The position numbers were made by a program, and so were the translations under genes. 64,000 bases of DNA from Spirosoma montaniterrae. Its GTDB lineage: Bacteria > Bacteroidota > Bacteroidia > Cytophagales > Spirosomataceae. A model generated the notes under the pieces. That model was not told the DNA's origin, did no database searches, and saw only the letters and a program-made list of their open reading frames with translations. Each line of letters begins with the position of its first letter. Position 1 is the stretch's first letter. Below, piece by piece: positions 1 to 8,071 of the stretch. The DNA is taken from NCBI RefSeq assembly GCF_001988955.1, contig NZ_CP014263.1:3001001-3065000 (forward strand), written 5' to 3'.

Positions 1-1
1 C

Positions 2-307
2 AACTTTTTTGAAGCGTTACTGACACTTAAACACCGCAATCACGCCCTCTGGAACGGGCTGGATGGTGGGCCGGTGGTCAAAATTCCGACCGACCGCGAC
101 GATAAAGTATATGCCTTTCACCGGCAGCGCGATACGGATGCCGTAGCTGTACTCGTTAATTTAAGCAATCAGCCGCAGACAGTTCGGTTAGACGGCGACG
201 GTTACGAAGGTAAATATACCGACGTGTTCAGCCACCAACCCGCCGAACTGAAACCCAATATGATTGTTACACTCCGCCCATGGGAGTATAGGGTATTGAC
301 AAATTAA
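2..307 (+). CDS. Alpha-amylase family protein, C-terminal fragment
   Basis: The open frame runs in from the left edge, so only about the last 101 residues are present. The visible part starts with the end of a GH13 catalytic barrel (an FFEALLTLKHRNHALWNG-like helix). A short C-terminal beta-sandwich follows, with VAVLVNLSNQPQTVRL and a final PWEYRVL strand, as in alpha-amylases and alpha-glucosidases that degrade starch-type glucans. The catalytic residues lie outside the window, so substrate cannot be judged. An internal ATG at 74 is not the start, because homology-like sequence continues upstream of it. Confidence 0.7.
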   Translation, partial: NFFEALLTLKHRNHALWNGLDGGPVVKIPTDRDDKVYAFHRQRDTDAVAVLVNLSNQPQTVRLDGDGYEGKYTDVFSHQPAELKPNMIVTLRPWEYRVLTN

Positions 308-315
308 TAAGCAAT

Positions 316-427
316 ATTGAATGCTGAATTTTGAATGTTGAATGTTGATTTGTAACTATGATATAGTGAAATTCCCTCGCTACACCCCACAAGCCAACAG
401 TCGATAGTCGAAACTCAACATTCATTA
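316..427. repeat. Intergenic inverted element with 7-bp tandem arms
   Basis: The left arm carries TGAATGT-type heptads (about 330-350). The right arm, near 412-427, carries the complementary CAACATTCATT. The spacer between the arms is about 60 nt. It fills the gap between the amylase-type gene and the OmpA gene. It is one of several elements in this window with the same design but a different unit sequence. Confidence 0.5.
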
Positions 428-436
428 TTATCAAGT

Positions 437-2473
437 ATGCGTACAGGGCTTTATCTAACCTTAATCGGGCTGTTCATTCTAACCACTGCCGGATCGGCCC
501 AGTCGATCCAATGGGCGAGTCGGGTGGTGGGTGTGTCGTCGGAGAAAAAGGGGGAGTCTACTGGCGATCAATACAAGGCATCGCAGGCATTGGGCAGGCC
601 CAGTAAGGTGCCGCAGATGGGCGAGTCACCCTGCGCGTGGGCACCGTTTTATCCCGATGGAACGCAGGACGAATGGATTCAGGTTAGTTTTGCCAAACCC
701 ATGCCCGCCCGGCAAATCGTCATTGCGGAGAACATAAATCCGGGTGCCATTGTGCGCGTTGTGGTTATTGACGAGAAAAAGCGGGAACATATTGTCTATC
801 AGGGAACTGGTGCACAGCCCCGGCCCGACCCGCTACTACATATTTTCCCCCGCGATTCGGGTTACGTTTGCCACCAAATCAAGGTCTTTCTGAATGGAGC
901 CACGCTGAGAGGCATCAATCAGATTGACGCTATTGGCATCTCAGAAGAAACTAAACCACTGACGGTCAGTATTAATGTATCGAAAGATACGCCTAAAGAA
1001 ATCGTCAAGGAAAATTTAGGCAAGGCCGTTAACTCGCCGGGGCAGGAAGTGGCCCCCGTGATTTCGCCCGATGGCCGCACACTTTATTTCACCCGAAACT
1101 ATAATAAAGCCAACATCGGTTCATCTGACCATCAGGACGTTTGGTATTCGTCGCTCGGTTCGGCTGCGGGCGGCAGTCCTGGCTGGAGTGAAGCCGTAAA
1201 TATTGGCGCGCCTATCAACACGCCGGGCGATAATGCCATCAGTGGCATGGCCCCCGACGGGCGCACGGCTTACCTGATCAATGTCTACCGACCCGATGGT
1301 GGGCTGACGTTCGGTATCTCAAAGTCGATTCGGACCAAAGCGGGCTGGTCGCAACCGGTTGAATGCAAAATCGCTAACAATTATAATCTGCACGAGCAGA
1401 ATCAGTTGGAGTTTTGCATCTCGCCCGATGGAACGGCTATCATTCTGGCCGTACAGCGAAAAGACACGCGCGGCAACCGTGATTTATACGTATCCCTTCA
1501 AAAACCAGACAAAACCTGGGCCGAACCCGTATCGCTGGGATCGGTGGTGAACTCCGCCGATTTTGAAAGCTCGCCGTTTTTAGCCGCCGATGGCCGCACA
1601 CTCTATTTTACGTCGGGCGGACATCCGGGTTTTGGCAACGGCGATATTTTTGTGGCGCGTCGGCTCGATGACTCATGGGGCAACTGGAGCGAACCCGAAA
1701 ACCTCGGCCCGGCCATTAATACGCCCGAATGGGACGGTTACTTCACCATTCCGGCTTCGGGCGATTACGCATACCTGAGTTCGCGGGCGGGGTCGATGGG
1801 CGAAGACGATATTTTCCGGCTCAAACTCTATCCCACCATCAAACCCGATCCGGTTGCCATTGTATCGGGGCAGGTGCTCGATGCACAAAGCAAAAAACCG
1901 GTTTCGTCGGAAGTCGTTTCAGGACTGTTCAACGATCACAAAGAAGTGGTCAAGGTCGACTACAGTCCCGAAACAGGTGAGTACAAAATGATTCTGCCCA
2001 CGCAGAAAACCTATAACCTCACCGCCCAGAAAGAAGGCTATTTCCCCACCACCGAAACCCTCGACCTGAGCAAAGACAAACGTTTCCGCGACATCCGGCG
2101 CAATCTGTATCTGACCAAAATAGAGCCGGGCCAGAAAATAACGATGCGCGAAGTGCTGTTTCAACAAAGTCAGGCCGCTCTGCTAACCGGGGCCAACGTT
2201 GAGCTGGACCGGCTGGTTACCATGATGAATCAACACCCGGCGATGGAGTTACTCATCGAAGGTCATACCGACAATCAGGGCGACTGGGAGCCGAATATGA
2301 AGCTGTCGGAAGATCGCGTTCGGGTGGTGAAAGAGTACCTGACCGGCAAAGGCATTGCCGCCAATCGGATTCAGACCAAAGCCTGGGGGCCGAGCAAGCC
2401 CATTGCGAGTAACGAGACCGAAGAGAAGCGCAAACAGAACCGGCGGGTAGAATTCACCATTCTGAAAATGTAA
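437..2473 (+). CDS. OmpA-family protein with PD40 propeller repeats
   Basis: A secreted 678-residue envelope protein. Residues 1-22 are a signal peptide ending in GSAQ. About 25-175 resembles a discoidin-like beta domain (CAWAPFYPDGTQDEWIQV). About 195-480 holds five PD40/WD40-like strands, such as ISPDGRTLYFTRN and AADGRTLYFTSGG. A carboxypeptidase-regulatory-like domain follows at about 485-575. The C-terminus is an OmpA peptidoglycan-binding domain with GHTDNQGDW and NRRVEF. Such proteins anchor the outer membrane to the cell wall, and the propeller may bind protein or glycan. A second OmpA protein lies at 52856-53779. The assignment is firm; the ligand is unknown. Confidence 0.88.
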   Translation: MRTGLYLTLIGLFILTTAGSAQSIQWASRVVGVSSEKKGESTGDQYKASQALGRPSKVPQMGESPCAWAPFYPDGTQDEWIQVSFAKPMPARQIVIAENINPGAIVRVVVIDEKKREHIVYQGTGAQPRPDPLLHIFPRDSGYVCHQIKVFLNGATLRGINQIDAIGISEETKPLTVSINVSKDTPKEIVKENLGKAVNSPGQEVAPVISPDGRTLYFTRNYNKANIGSSDHQDVWYSSLGSAAGGSPGWSEAVNIGAPINTPGDNAISGMAPDGRTAYLINVYRPDGGLTFGISKSIRTKAGWSQPVECKIANNYNLHEQNQLEFCISPDGTAIILAVQRKDTRGNRDLYVSLQKPDKTWAEPVSLGSVVNSADFESSPFLAADGRTLYFTSGGHPGFGNGDIFVARRLDDSWGNWSEPENLGPAINTPEWDGYFTIPASGDYAYLSSRAGSMGEDDIFRLKLYPTIKPDPVAIVSGQVLDAQSKKPVSSEVVSGLFNDHKEVVKVDYSPETGEYKMILPTQKTYNLTAQKEGYFPTTETLDLSKDKRFRDIRRNLYLTKIEPGQKITMREVLFQQSQAALLTGANVELDRLVTMMNQHPAMELLIEGHTDNQGDWEPNMKLSEDRVRVVKEYLTGKGIAANRIQTKAWGPSKPIASNETEEKRKQNRRVEFTILKM

Positions 2474-2503
2474 TGACCAGGATTTTGCCGTAGTTTTGCG
2501 GCA

Positions 2504-4294
2504 ATGTTTACCATATCCAACCGCACTGCACTACTTGGCTTAGGTGCTCTTCTGGCCTTATCGCTGGCCCTGCGTCTTTATCGCTTAGATACCTATGCCA
2601 TTTATTTCGATGAAAAATCGACGTTGCTTATTAGTCAGGGCGTTTGTCTGGAAGGTTTTAATCAGAAAGATGTTTTTGCCAAGCCGTACTTCACTCCGGC
2701 TGAGTTCTGGAAGCCGAAAACGGTTCACGATTTTATCGAAGCCAATATCCGGGGCGACATTGGCAACAGCCCCGCTTACTATGCCGTTCTGAAGGTTTGG
2801 TTAAACCTGTTTGGCCTGAGCGACGCGTCGCTGCGGATGCCATCGGTAATTTTCAGCGTGTTGATTGTGGCCCTGATCTTTGTTTTCGTCAGGCGGCATT
2901 TTCGTTTTCTGGGCGAGCAGCGGGTCAATACCTTAGCGTTAACCAGCGCGGCTATTGCTGCCGTGGAGCCGTTTTTCGTAGCCTACAGCCACATTGCCCG
3001 CAACTATTCGATGACGTTTTTCCTGACGTTGCTGGCAACGCACCTGTTTCTGCTTATCCTCGAGCGCATTACCGACTGTAGGCCCGTTGCGTGGTTATAT
3101 GTTGCTTATGGCATCACATTCGTTGCTTCGGTTTTATCTCATTATCTGACGGTTACGGTATTTCTTTGCCACGGTTTGTACGCGCTGCTGTATCTGCGCA
3201 ATGCCCGCGCCTGGGTAGCACTGGGCGCAACGGCTGTAATCGGGCTGGGGCTGGTATCGCTTTGGTTCATCTTCGGCGGAGGCAAATACACGTTCTTTAC
3301 GCTGAACTATCAGGCTAATTTCTACCGAAACATCGCGCTGACCAATCCGTATAATTCGGGCTTCGGTACAATCCTGCCCGCTACGATTCCGAATATTGCG
3401 GTGCGGGCTGTACCAATTTTCACGGATTTGTTCATGCCCACCAATGGGCTGGCGGGGGTATTGGCCGGGCTGCGTAACTCCCTGCTGGCACTGGGGCTCG
3501 GCACCGTTGCAACCGTTATCATTCACCTATACCGGCCCGTAACAAAACCACCGGTTTGGGTCTACGGAGCCGTTACATTAGTGTTATTGACGGGCGTGCT
3601 GATCTATACGGTGCTTCCGCTGCGGCTGCTGGTTTTGTCTGTGTCCGTACCGTTTGTGTATCTGATTGGCTGGTATATCACTACGCATGTTGGGGGCAGG
3701 CAGCAACGGCCCGTTGTGTTGTTGCTCTTGCTGGCTTTCGTTCCGACGCTGTTTCTGCTGTTCATGGCGTGGCGGTCGGGGCATACGTTCGGTATTACGC
3801 AGCGGTATTCCGGCTTCTCGTTTCCATACGTCTGTATGTTGGTGGCAATGGGTCTGCATCAGCTTACGCAACTTCGGTGGTGGTTTGCGGCCCCTATTAC
3901 GGCGGTGCTGTTGATACAGGCCGTTCATCTACTAACGCTGCTGGGCGACATCTACGCCGACCGTGCGCCCAAATACACCTACTTTGCCGAACCGCGCATC
4001 GCCAACCCGTACTGGTCCTCGGCTCAACAGATTAAAAAATTGTATGCCCCCGGCGATACGGTGCTGTATCCGAACAAGACACGGATTATTCATTCCGAAA
4101 AAATGGATCGGACCTACTCGCCGGTTTCGCTGCTCGATGCGCAATTAGTGAACGTGTACCTGCCTAAAGACGCGCAGTACGTGCAGCACATCGACGCCAA
4201 CGAACGCGACCGCATCATCTTAAAAAAGGGGGATACGGGCCAGAAAATTGTTATTTTTGACTTCAAAGGCCGGACGTACCGCTACGGCGAGTAA
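2504..4294 (+). CDS. Polytopic GT-C-like glycosyltransferase (PMT/ArnT type)
   Basis: A 596-residue protein with about 10-12 hydrophobic helices. An acidic pair (YFDEKS, about residues 30-35) sits in the first loop after helix 1, where GT-C enzymes that use polyprenyl-phosphate sugars carry their catalytic acid. RNYSMTFFLTLLATHLFL fits the conserved R-x-Y-sM region of the PMT_2/GT39 group. A soluble domain of about 100 residues ends the protein. A TAGTTTTG motif (2491-2498) lies just before the start codon and could be a -7 element, but no matching -33 TTG is evident. It opens the glycan cluster. Donor and acceptor cannot be told. Confidence 0.7.
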   Translation: MFTISNRTALLGLGALLALSLALRLYRLDTYAIYFDEKSTLLISQGVCLEGFNQKDVFAKPYFTPAEFWKPKTVHDFIEANIRGDIGNSPAYYAVLKVWLNLFGLSDASLRMPSVIFSVLIVALIFVFVRRHFRFLGEQRVNTLALTSAAIAAVEPFFVAYSHIARNYSMTFFLTLLATHLFLLILERITDCRPVAWLYVAYGITFVASVLSHYLTVTVFLCHGLYALLYLRNARAWVALGATAVIGLGLVSLWFIFGGGKYTFFTLNYQANFYRNIALTNPYNSGFGTILPATIPNIAVRAVPIFTDLFMPTNGLAGVLAGLRNSLLALGLGTVATVIIHLYRPVTKPPVWVYGAVTLVLLTGVLIYTVLPLRLLVLSVSVPFVYLIGWYITTHVGGRQQRPVVLLLLLAFVPTLFLLFMAWRSGHTFGITQRYSGFSFPYVCMLVAMGLHQLTQLRWWFAAPITAVLLIQAVHLLTLLGDIYADRAPKYTYFAEPRIANPYWSSAQQIKKLYAPGDTVLYPNKTRIIHSEKMDRTYSPVSLLDAQLVNVYLPKDAQYVQHIDANERDRIILKKGDTGQKIVIFDFKGRTYRYGE

Positions 4295-4315
4295 GTACGA
4301 ACCGATCAACCGACT

Positions 4316-5128
4316 ATGACTTTGACAACCGAAGCAATTGATATAAAAGCTCTCTGCGGGCAGTTGCGGCTCAACATTCTGGGGCTGTACAATCAGGCAC
4401 ACGCGGGCCACATTGGCTGCTCGCTGAGTTGCATCGACCTGATGGTTGGTACACTCGTGCTGCGTAAACGGCCACAGGATACGTTTCTGCTCTCGAAAGG
4501 CCACGCGGCTGCGTCGCTCTATGCCTGCCTGAACCACCTCGGCGAAATTTCGGACGAGGTACTGGCAACGTACTACCAGAACGGCACTACCCTACCCGCC
4601 CACCCCGCCCCTAATCAGCACGCGGGCATTCCGTTTGCAACCGGTTCGCTCGGGCACGGGCTGCCCATTGGTACGGGCGTGGCACAGGCCAGCAAATTAC
4701 TTGGCGACGACGCGCGTGCATTCGTACTCATGTCTGACGGCGAAACCAACGAAGGCACTACCTGGGAAGCGGCCCATTTTGCCGTACAGCACGGGCTGGA
4801 TAATCTGATTGTACTGATCGACAAAAATGGATTACAGGGCTTCGGCAACACCACCGACGTGCTGGGCGACACCGCCGATGCCCGTACCTGGACTGCGATG
4901 GGCTTCGAAACCGTGGAGATTAACGGCCACGACGTAGAGCAGATTACAGCTACTATCGACGCGCTGACGATGGCACAAAACGGTAAACCTAAGGCAGTTA
5001 TCGCTCACACGGTAAAGGGCAAAGGCGTGTCGTACATGGAGAACCGGCTCGAATGGCATTACCTGCCCATGACGCCCGCTCAATACGAACAGGCCACCGC
5101 CGACGTGAAAGCGCGGTATTTTTCGTAG
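4316..5128 (+). CDS. Transketolase-like protein, N-terminal (TPP-binding) subunit
   Basis: A 270-residue homologue of the first half of transketolase, which transfers two-carbon units with thiamine diphosphate. Visible motifs are HAGHIGCSLS near the N-terminus, LLSKGHAAASLY, GSLGHGLPIGTG, and the TPP/Mg site SDGETNEGTTWEA followed by LIVLIDKNGLQG (the usual GDG is SDG here). The C-terminal half is encoded separately at 7161-8069. Between them lies an epimerase::glycosyltransferase fusion, with gaps of only 13 and 15 nt. Split transketolases in such settings usually serve special sugar synthesis rather than the pentose phosphate pathway; that role is inferred. Confidence 0.88.
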   Translation: MTLTTEAIDIKALCGQLRLNILGLYNQAHAGHIGCSLSCIDLMVGTLVLRKRPQDTFLLSKGHAAASLYACLNHLGEISDEVLATYYQNGTTLPAHPAPNQHAGIPFATGSLGHGLPIGTGVAQASKLLGDDARAFVLMSDGETNEGTTWEAAHFAVQHGLDNLIVLIDKNGLQGFGNTTDVLGDTADARTWTAMGFETVEINGHDVEQITATIDALTMAQNGKPKAVIAHTVKGKGVSYMENRLEWHYLPMTPAQYEQATADVKARYFS

Positions 5129-5141
5129 GTTTGCCCCCTGA

Positions 5142-7145
5142 ATGAACCAGAACACCCCCGTTTTGCTATCCGCTAACATTGCCCGGCTCAACGGCCCCAT
5201 CGTCGTTTTTGGGGCCAGCGGCTTCATCGGTGCCAACCTGTTTGAGCAGCTTTTCCGCATTCGTCAGGACGTTTACGCCCTCACACACGACGCCACCAAA
5301 GCATGGCGGCTTAAGCTTTTGGATGTACCTGCCGAGAACATCGTTCACTGCGATATTCTGTCCGATGCATCGGTGAAAGACGTTTTTGGGAAGATAAAGC
5401 CCAAAACCATCTTCAACTTAGCCGCTTACGGTGCCTACAGCAAGCAGAAAAACGTTGGCCTTACCTACGAAACCAACGTACTCGGCACGGTCAATATTCT
5501 CGAAAACTGCACGCCCGACATGGTCTATATCCACGCAGGCAGCAGTTCGGAGTACGGTTTCAACTGTACGGCTCCAAAAGAAACCGACCGGGTTGAGCCC
5601 AACAGCCACTACGCTGTATCGAAAGTATCGGCAGCTTTCACGCTCGAATTCTACGCCCGTGTGCATGGACTGAAAACGCTCAACCTGCGGCTTTATTCCA
5701 TCTATGGCGGCTGGGAAGAACCCGACCGGCTCATTCCGCGTCTGGTTGAAGAAGCGCGTAGTGGCAAGTGGCCCCCGTTAGTATCGCCCGACATCAGCCG
5801 CGATTTTGTGTACGTCGATGATTGTATCGGCGCGTTTGTGCTGGCCGCACTGCGCGTAAACAAGGAAATCAGCGGACGCTCGTACAACATTGCAACCGGC
5901 CAGAAAACCACCATGCGTGAGTTGGTCGAGGTGGCCCGGCAAACGTTCTCGGTTCAGCCCGAGCCGGTTTGGGGCAGCATGGGCAACCGCGCCTGGGACT
6001 TGGCCGAGTGGTATGGCGACCCCACAGCCGCCGAAGCCGACCTCGGCTGGAAAGCCACCACAAGTTTAAGCGACGGCCTGCGCCAAACCGCCGACTGGCA
6101 GCTAAACCATAACTACACTGAGCGGGTATTGCCGGCTTTTCAGACGCCTACGCTCAACCCGGTAATCTCGCCCATTATTGCGTGTTACAAAGACGCTCAG
6201 GCCATTCCGTACATGTATGAACGGCTCGTAAAAACGTTCAACGAGATGAAAGTGCGGTACGAGATTATCTTCGTGAACGACAACTCGCCCGACAATACGG
6301 ATGAGGTGCTGGAAGAAATCTGCGCCAAAGACCCGAACGTTATGGCTATAAAGCACTCGCGGAATTTTGGATCGCAGTCGGCGTTTTTGAGCGGGATGGA
6401 AATCGCCACTGGCGATGCCGTAGTGCTGATGGACGGCGATTTGCAGGACCCACCCGAAATTATTCCGAAGTTTTATGAGAAGTGGCAACAGGGCTTCGAT
6501 GTAGCTTACGGCGTTCGGGTGCAGCGCGAAATGGCCCCGCACGTTCATTTTTTCTACAAGCAGTTTTACCGCCTGTTCCGGCGCACGGCCTACATTAACA
6601 TCCCGGTCGATGCGGGCGACTTTTCGATGATCGACCGGAAGGTCGTGCGCGAATTGGTCAACCTGCCCGAAACCGAGCAGTTTCTGCGCGGGCTGCGGGC
6701 GTGGGTTGGTTTCAAACAAACCGGCGTCGATTATGTGCGGCCCGAACGGATGTTTGGCGTATCGACCAACAACTGGACCAAGAACATCTGGTGGGCGAAG
6801 AAGGCGATTTTCTCGTTCAGCTTTGCCCCGCTGGAGTTAATGACCTACGCCGGTTTCGTGCTGACGGGACTGTCGTTTCTGGGAATTTTGTGGCAAATTG
6901 TGGCCCGTTTGCTCAATTTTGACCCAAACACGCCTTACGGCATTTCGACCGTTCTGGTATTGATTATGTTCTTCGGCGGAATTAACCTGTTAGGCATCTC
7001 GTTTTTAGGAGAGTACATCAGCAAAATTTTTGAGGAGACAAAAAAACGTCCGAAATTCATTCGGACAATGGTTCGTAAAGGGCAGCGCGTGTACCGCACA
7101 GCGGCTGAAATCAGTACGCTGGTTGAGCAACGACGGAGTAAGTAG
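5142..7145 (+). CDS. Fused NAD-dependent sugar epimerase/dehydratase and GT2 glycosyltransferase
   Basis: A 667-residue two-enzyme fusion. Residues about 20-330 form an extended short-chain dehydrogenase with the GASGFIGANLF nucleotide loop, the SSEYG serine and the YAVSKVSA catalytic Tyr/Lys. Residues about 345-590 form a DPM1/GtrB-like GT2 domain with FVNDNSPDN and VLMDGDLQDPPE. Two membrane helices follow at about 560-630, placing the active site at the inner membrane. A fusion could channel an NDP-sugar from modification to transfer onto a polyprenyl phosphate. It sits between the two transketolase halves, so all three probably form one operon. The start is the first ATG after the upstream stop. 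Confidence 0.87.
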   Translation: MNQNTPVLLSANIARLNGPIVVFGASGFIGANLFEQLFRIRQDVYALTHDATKAWRLKLLDVPAENIVHCDILSDASVKDVFGKIKPKTIFNLAAYGAYSKQKNVGLTYETNVLGTVNILENCTPDMVYIHAGSSSEYGFNCTAPKETDRVEPNSHYAVSKVSAAFTLEFYARVHGLKTLNLRLYSIYGGWEEPDRLIPRLVEEARSGKWPPLVSPDISRDFVYVDDCIGAFVLAALRVNKEISGRSYNIATGQKTTMRELVEVARQTFSVQPEPVWGSMGNRAWDLAEWYGDPTAAEADLGWKATTSLSDGLRQTADWQLNHNYTERVLPAFQTPTLNPVISPIIACYKDAQAIPYMYERLVKTFNEMKVRYEIIFVNDNSPDNTDEVLEEICAKDPNVMAIKHSRNFGSQSAFLSGMEIATGDAVVLMDGDLQDPPEIIPKFYEKWQQGFDVAYGVRVQREMAPHVHFFYKQFYRLFRRTAYINIPVDAGDFSMIDRKVVRELVNLPETEQFLRGLRAWVGFKQTGVDYVRPERMFGVSTNNWTKNIWWAKKAIFSFSFAPLELMTYAGFVLTGLSFLGILWQIVARLLNFDPNTPYGISTVLVLIMFFGGINLLGISFLGEYISKIFEETKKRPKFIRTMVRKGQRVYRTAAEISTLVEQRRSK

Positions 7146-7160
7146 TTCATCTAATAAACT

Positions 7161-8069
7161 ATGCGAAACGAATTTTCTGCCGCTATCGAACGCATCGGGC
7201 GCGACGACGATAAAGTAGTTTTTATTACCGGCGATCTCGGCTACAATGCCCTTGAGAACGTACAGGCCGCACTGGGGCCGCGATTTATCAACGCGGGCGT
7301 GGCCGAGCAAAACATGGTTGGTGTGGCCGCTGGCATGGCCTATAAAGGATTCAAGGTGTTTTGCTACAGCATTGCGCCTTTTGCCGTGTACCGCTGTCTG
7401 GAGCAGTTTCGCAACGATGTTTGTCTGCATAAAATGCCGGTATTTCTGGTAGGTAACGGCGGTGGCTACGGCTACGGTATCATGGGCAGCACCCATCACG
7501 CTATCGAAGATTTAGCCTGCCTGAGCAGTCTGCAAAACGTGAATACCTATGTGCCGGCCTTTGCCGATGAAGTGGCTCCAATGCTCCAGCAGATTGTGAG
7601 CGAAGGTGGCCCCGCTTATCTGCGGCTCGGCGTTGGCCCCAAAACACCCGACGGAGCCGAAACCATTGGCACGTTTAAACACATTGTCCGGGCCGAACAG
7701 CCTATTGGAACAGTAGTATCCCTCGGCCCCGTAACAGCCAACGTGATGACCGCCTTGCAGGACGAACTACTCGTCGGGCAGTTCGATGTATACACCGCTA
7801 CGAACTTACCCCTCGACCTGCCCGCCGACCTGGCGCATCGCTGGGCTAAAAAGCCGTTGCTGGTAGTTGAAGAACACGTATCTATTGGTGGGTTAGCCCA
7901 GCAACTGTCAGTGAAACTGCTGGCCGACGGTGCCGCACCAAGCCACTTCGTCAGCTTGTCGGCACAGGGATACCCTAACGGATTGTATGGCGACCAAAAG
8001 TACCATCAGCAACTGTCGGGCCTCGACCCGGCTAACATTGCGCGACATTTAGCGTCGTTTACAAACTAA
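7161..8069 (+). CDS. Transketolase-like protein, C-terminal subunit
   Basis: A 302-residue homologue of the second half of transketolase/DXS, with the pyrimidine-binding and C-terminal domains. Visible motifs include FITGDLGYNAL, the catalytic-glutamate region GVAEQNMVGVAAGMAYKG, and GSTHHAIEDLACLSSL. It should assemble with the N-terminal subunit at 4316-5128 into a complete TPP enzyme whose active site lies at the interface. It starts 15 nt after the fusion gene and ends 2 nt before the next start. Confidence 0.87.
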   Translation: MRNEFSAAIERIGRDDDKVVFITGDLGYNALENVQAALGPRFINAGVAEQNMVGVAAGMAYKGFKVFCYSIAPFAVYRCLEQFRNDVCLHKMPVFLVGNGGGYGYGIMGSTHHAIEDLACLSSLQNVNTYVPAFADEVAPMLQQIVSEGGPAYLRLGVGPKTPDGAETIGTFKHIVRAEQPIGTVVSLGPVTANVMTALQDELLVGQFDVYTATNLPLDLPADLAHRWAKKPLLVVEEHVSIGGLAQQLSVKLLADGAAPSHFVSLSAQGYPNGLYGDQKYHQQLSGLDPANIARHLASFTN

Positions 8070-8071
8070 TT

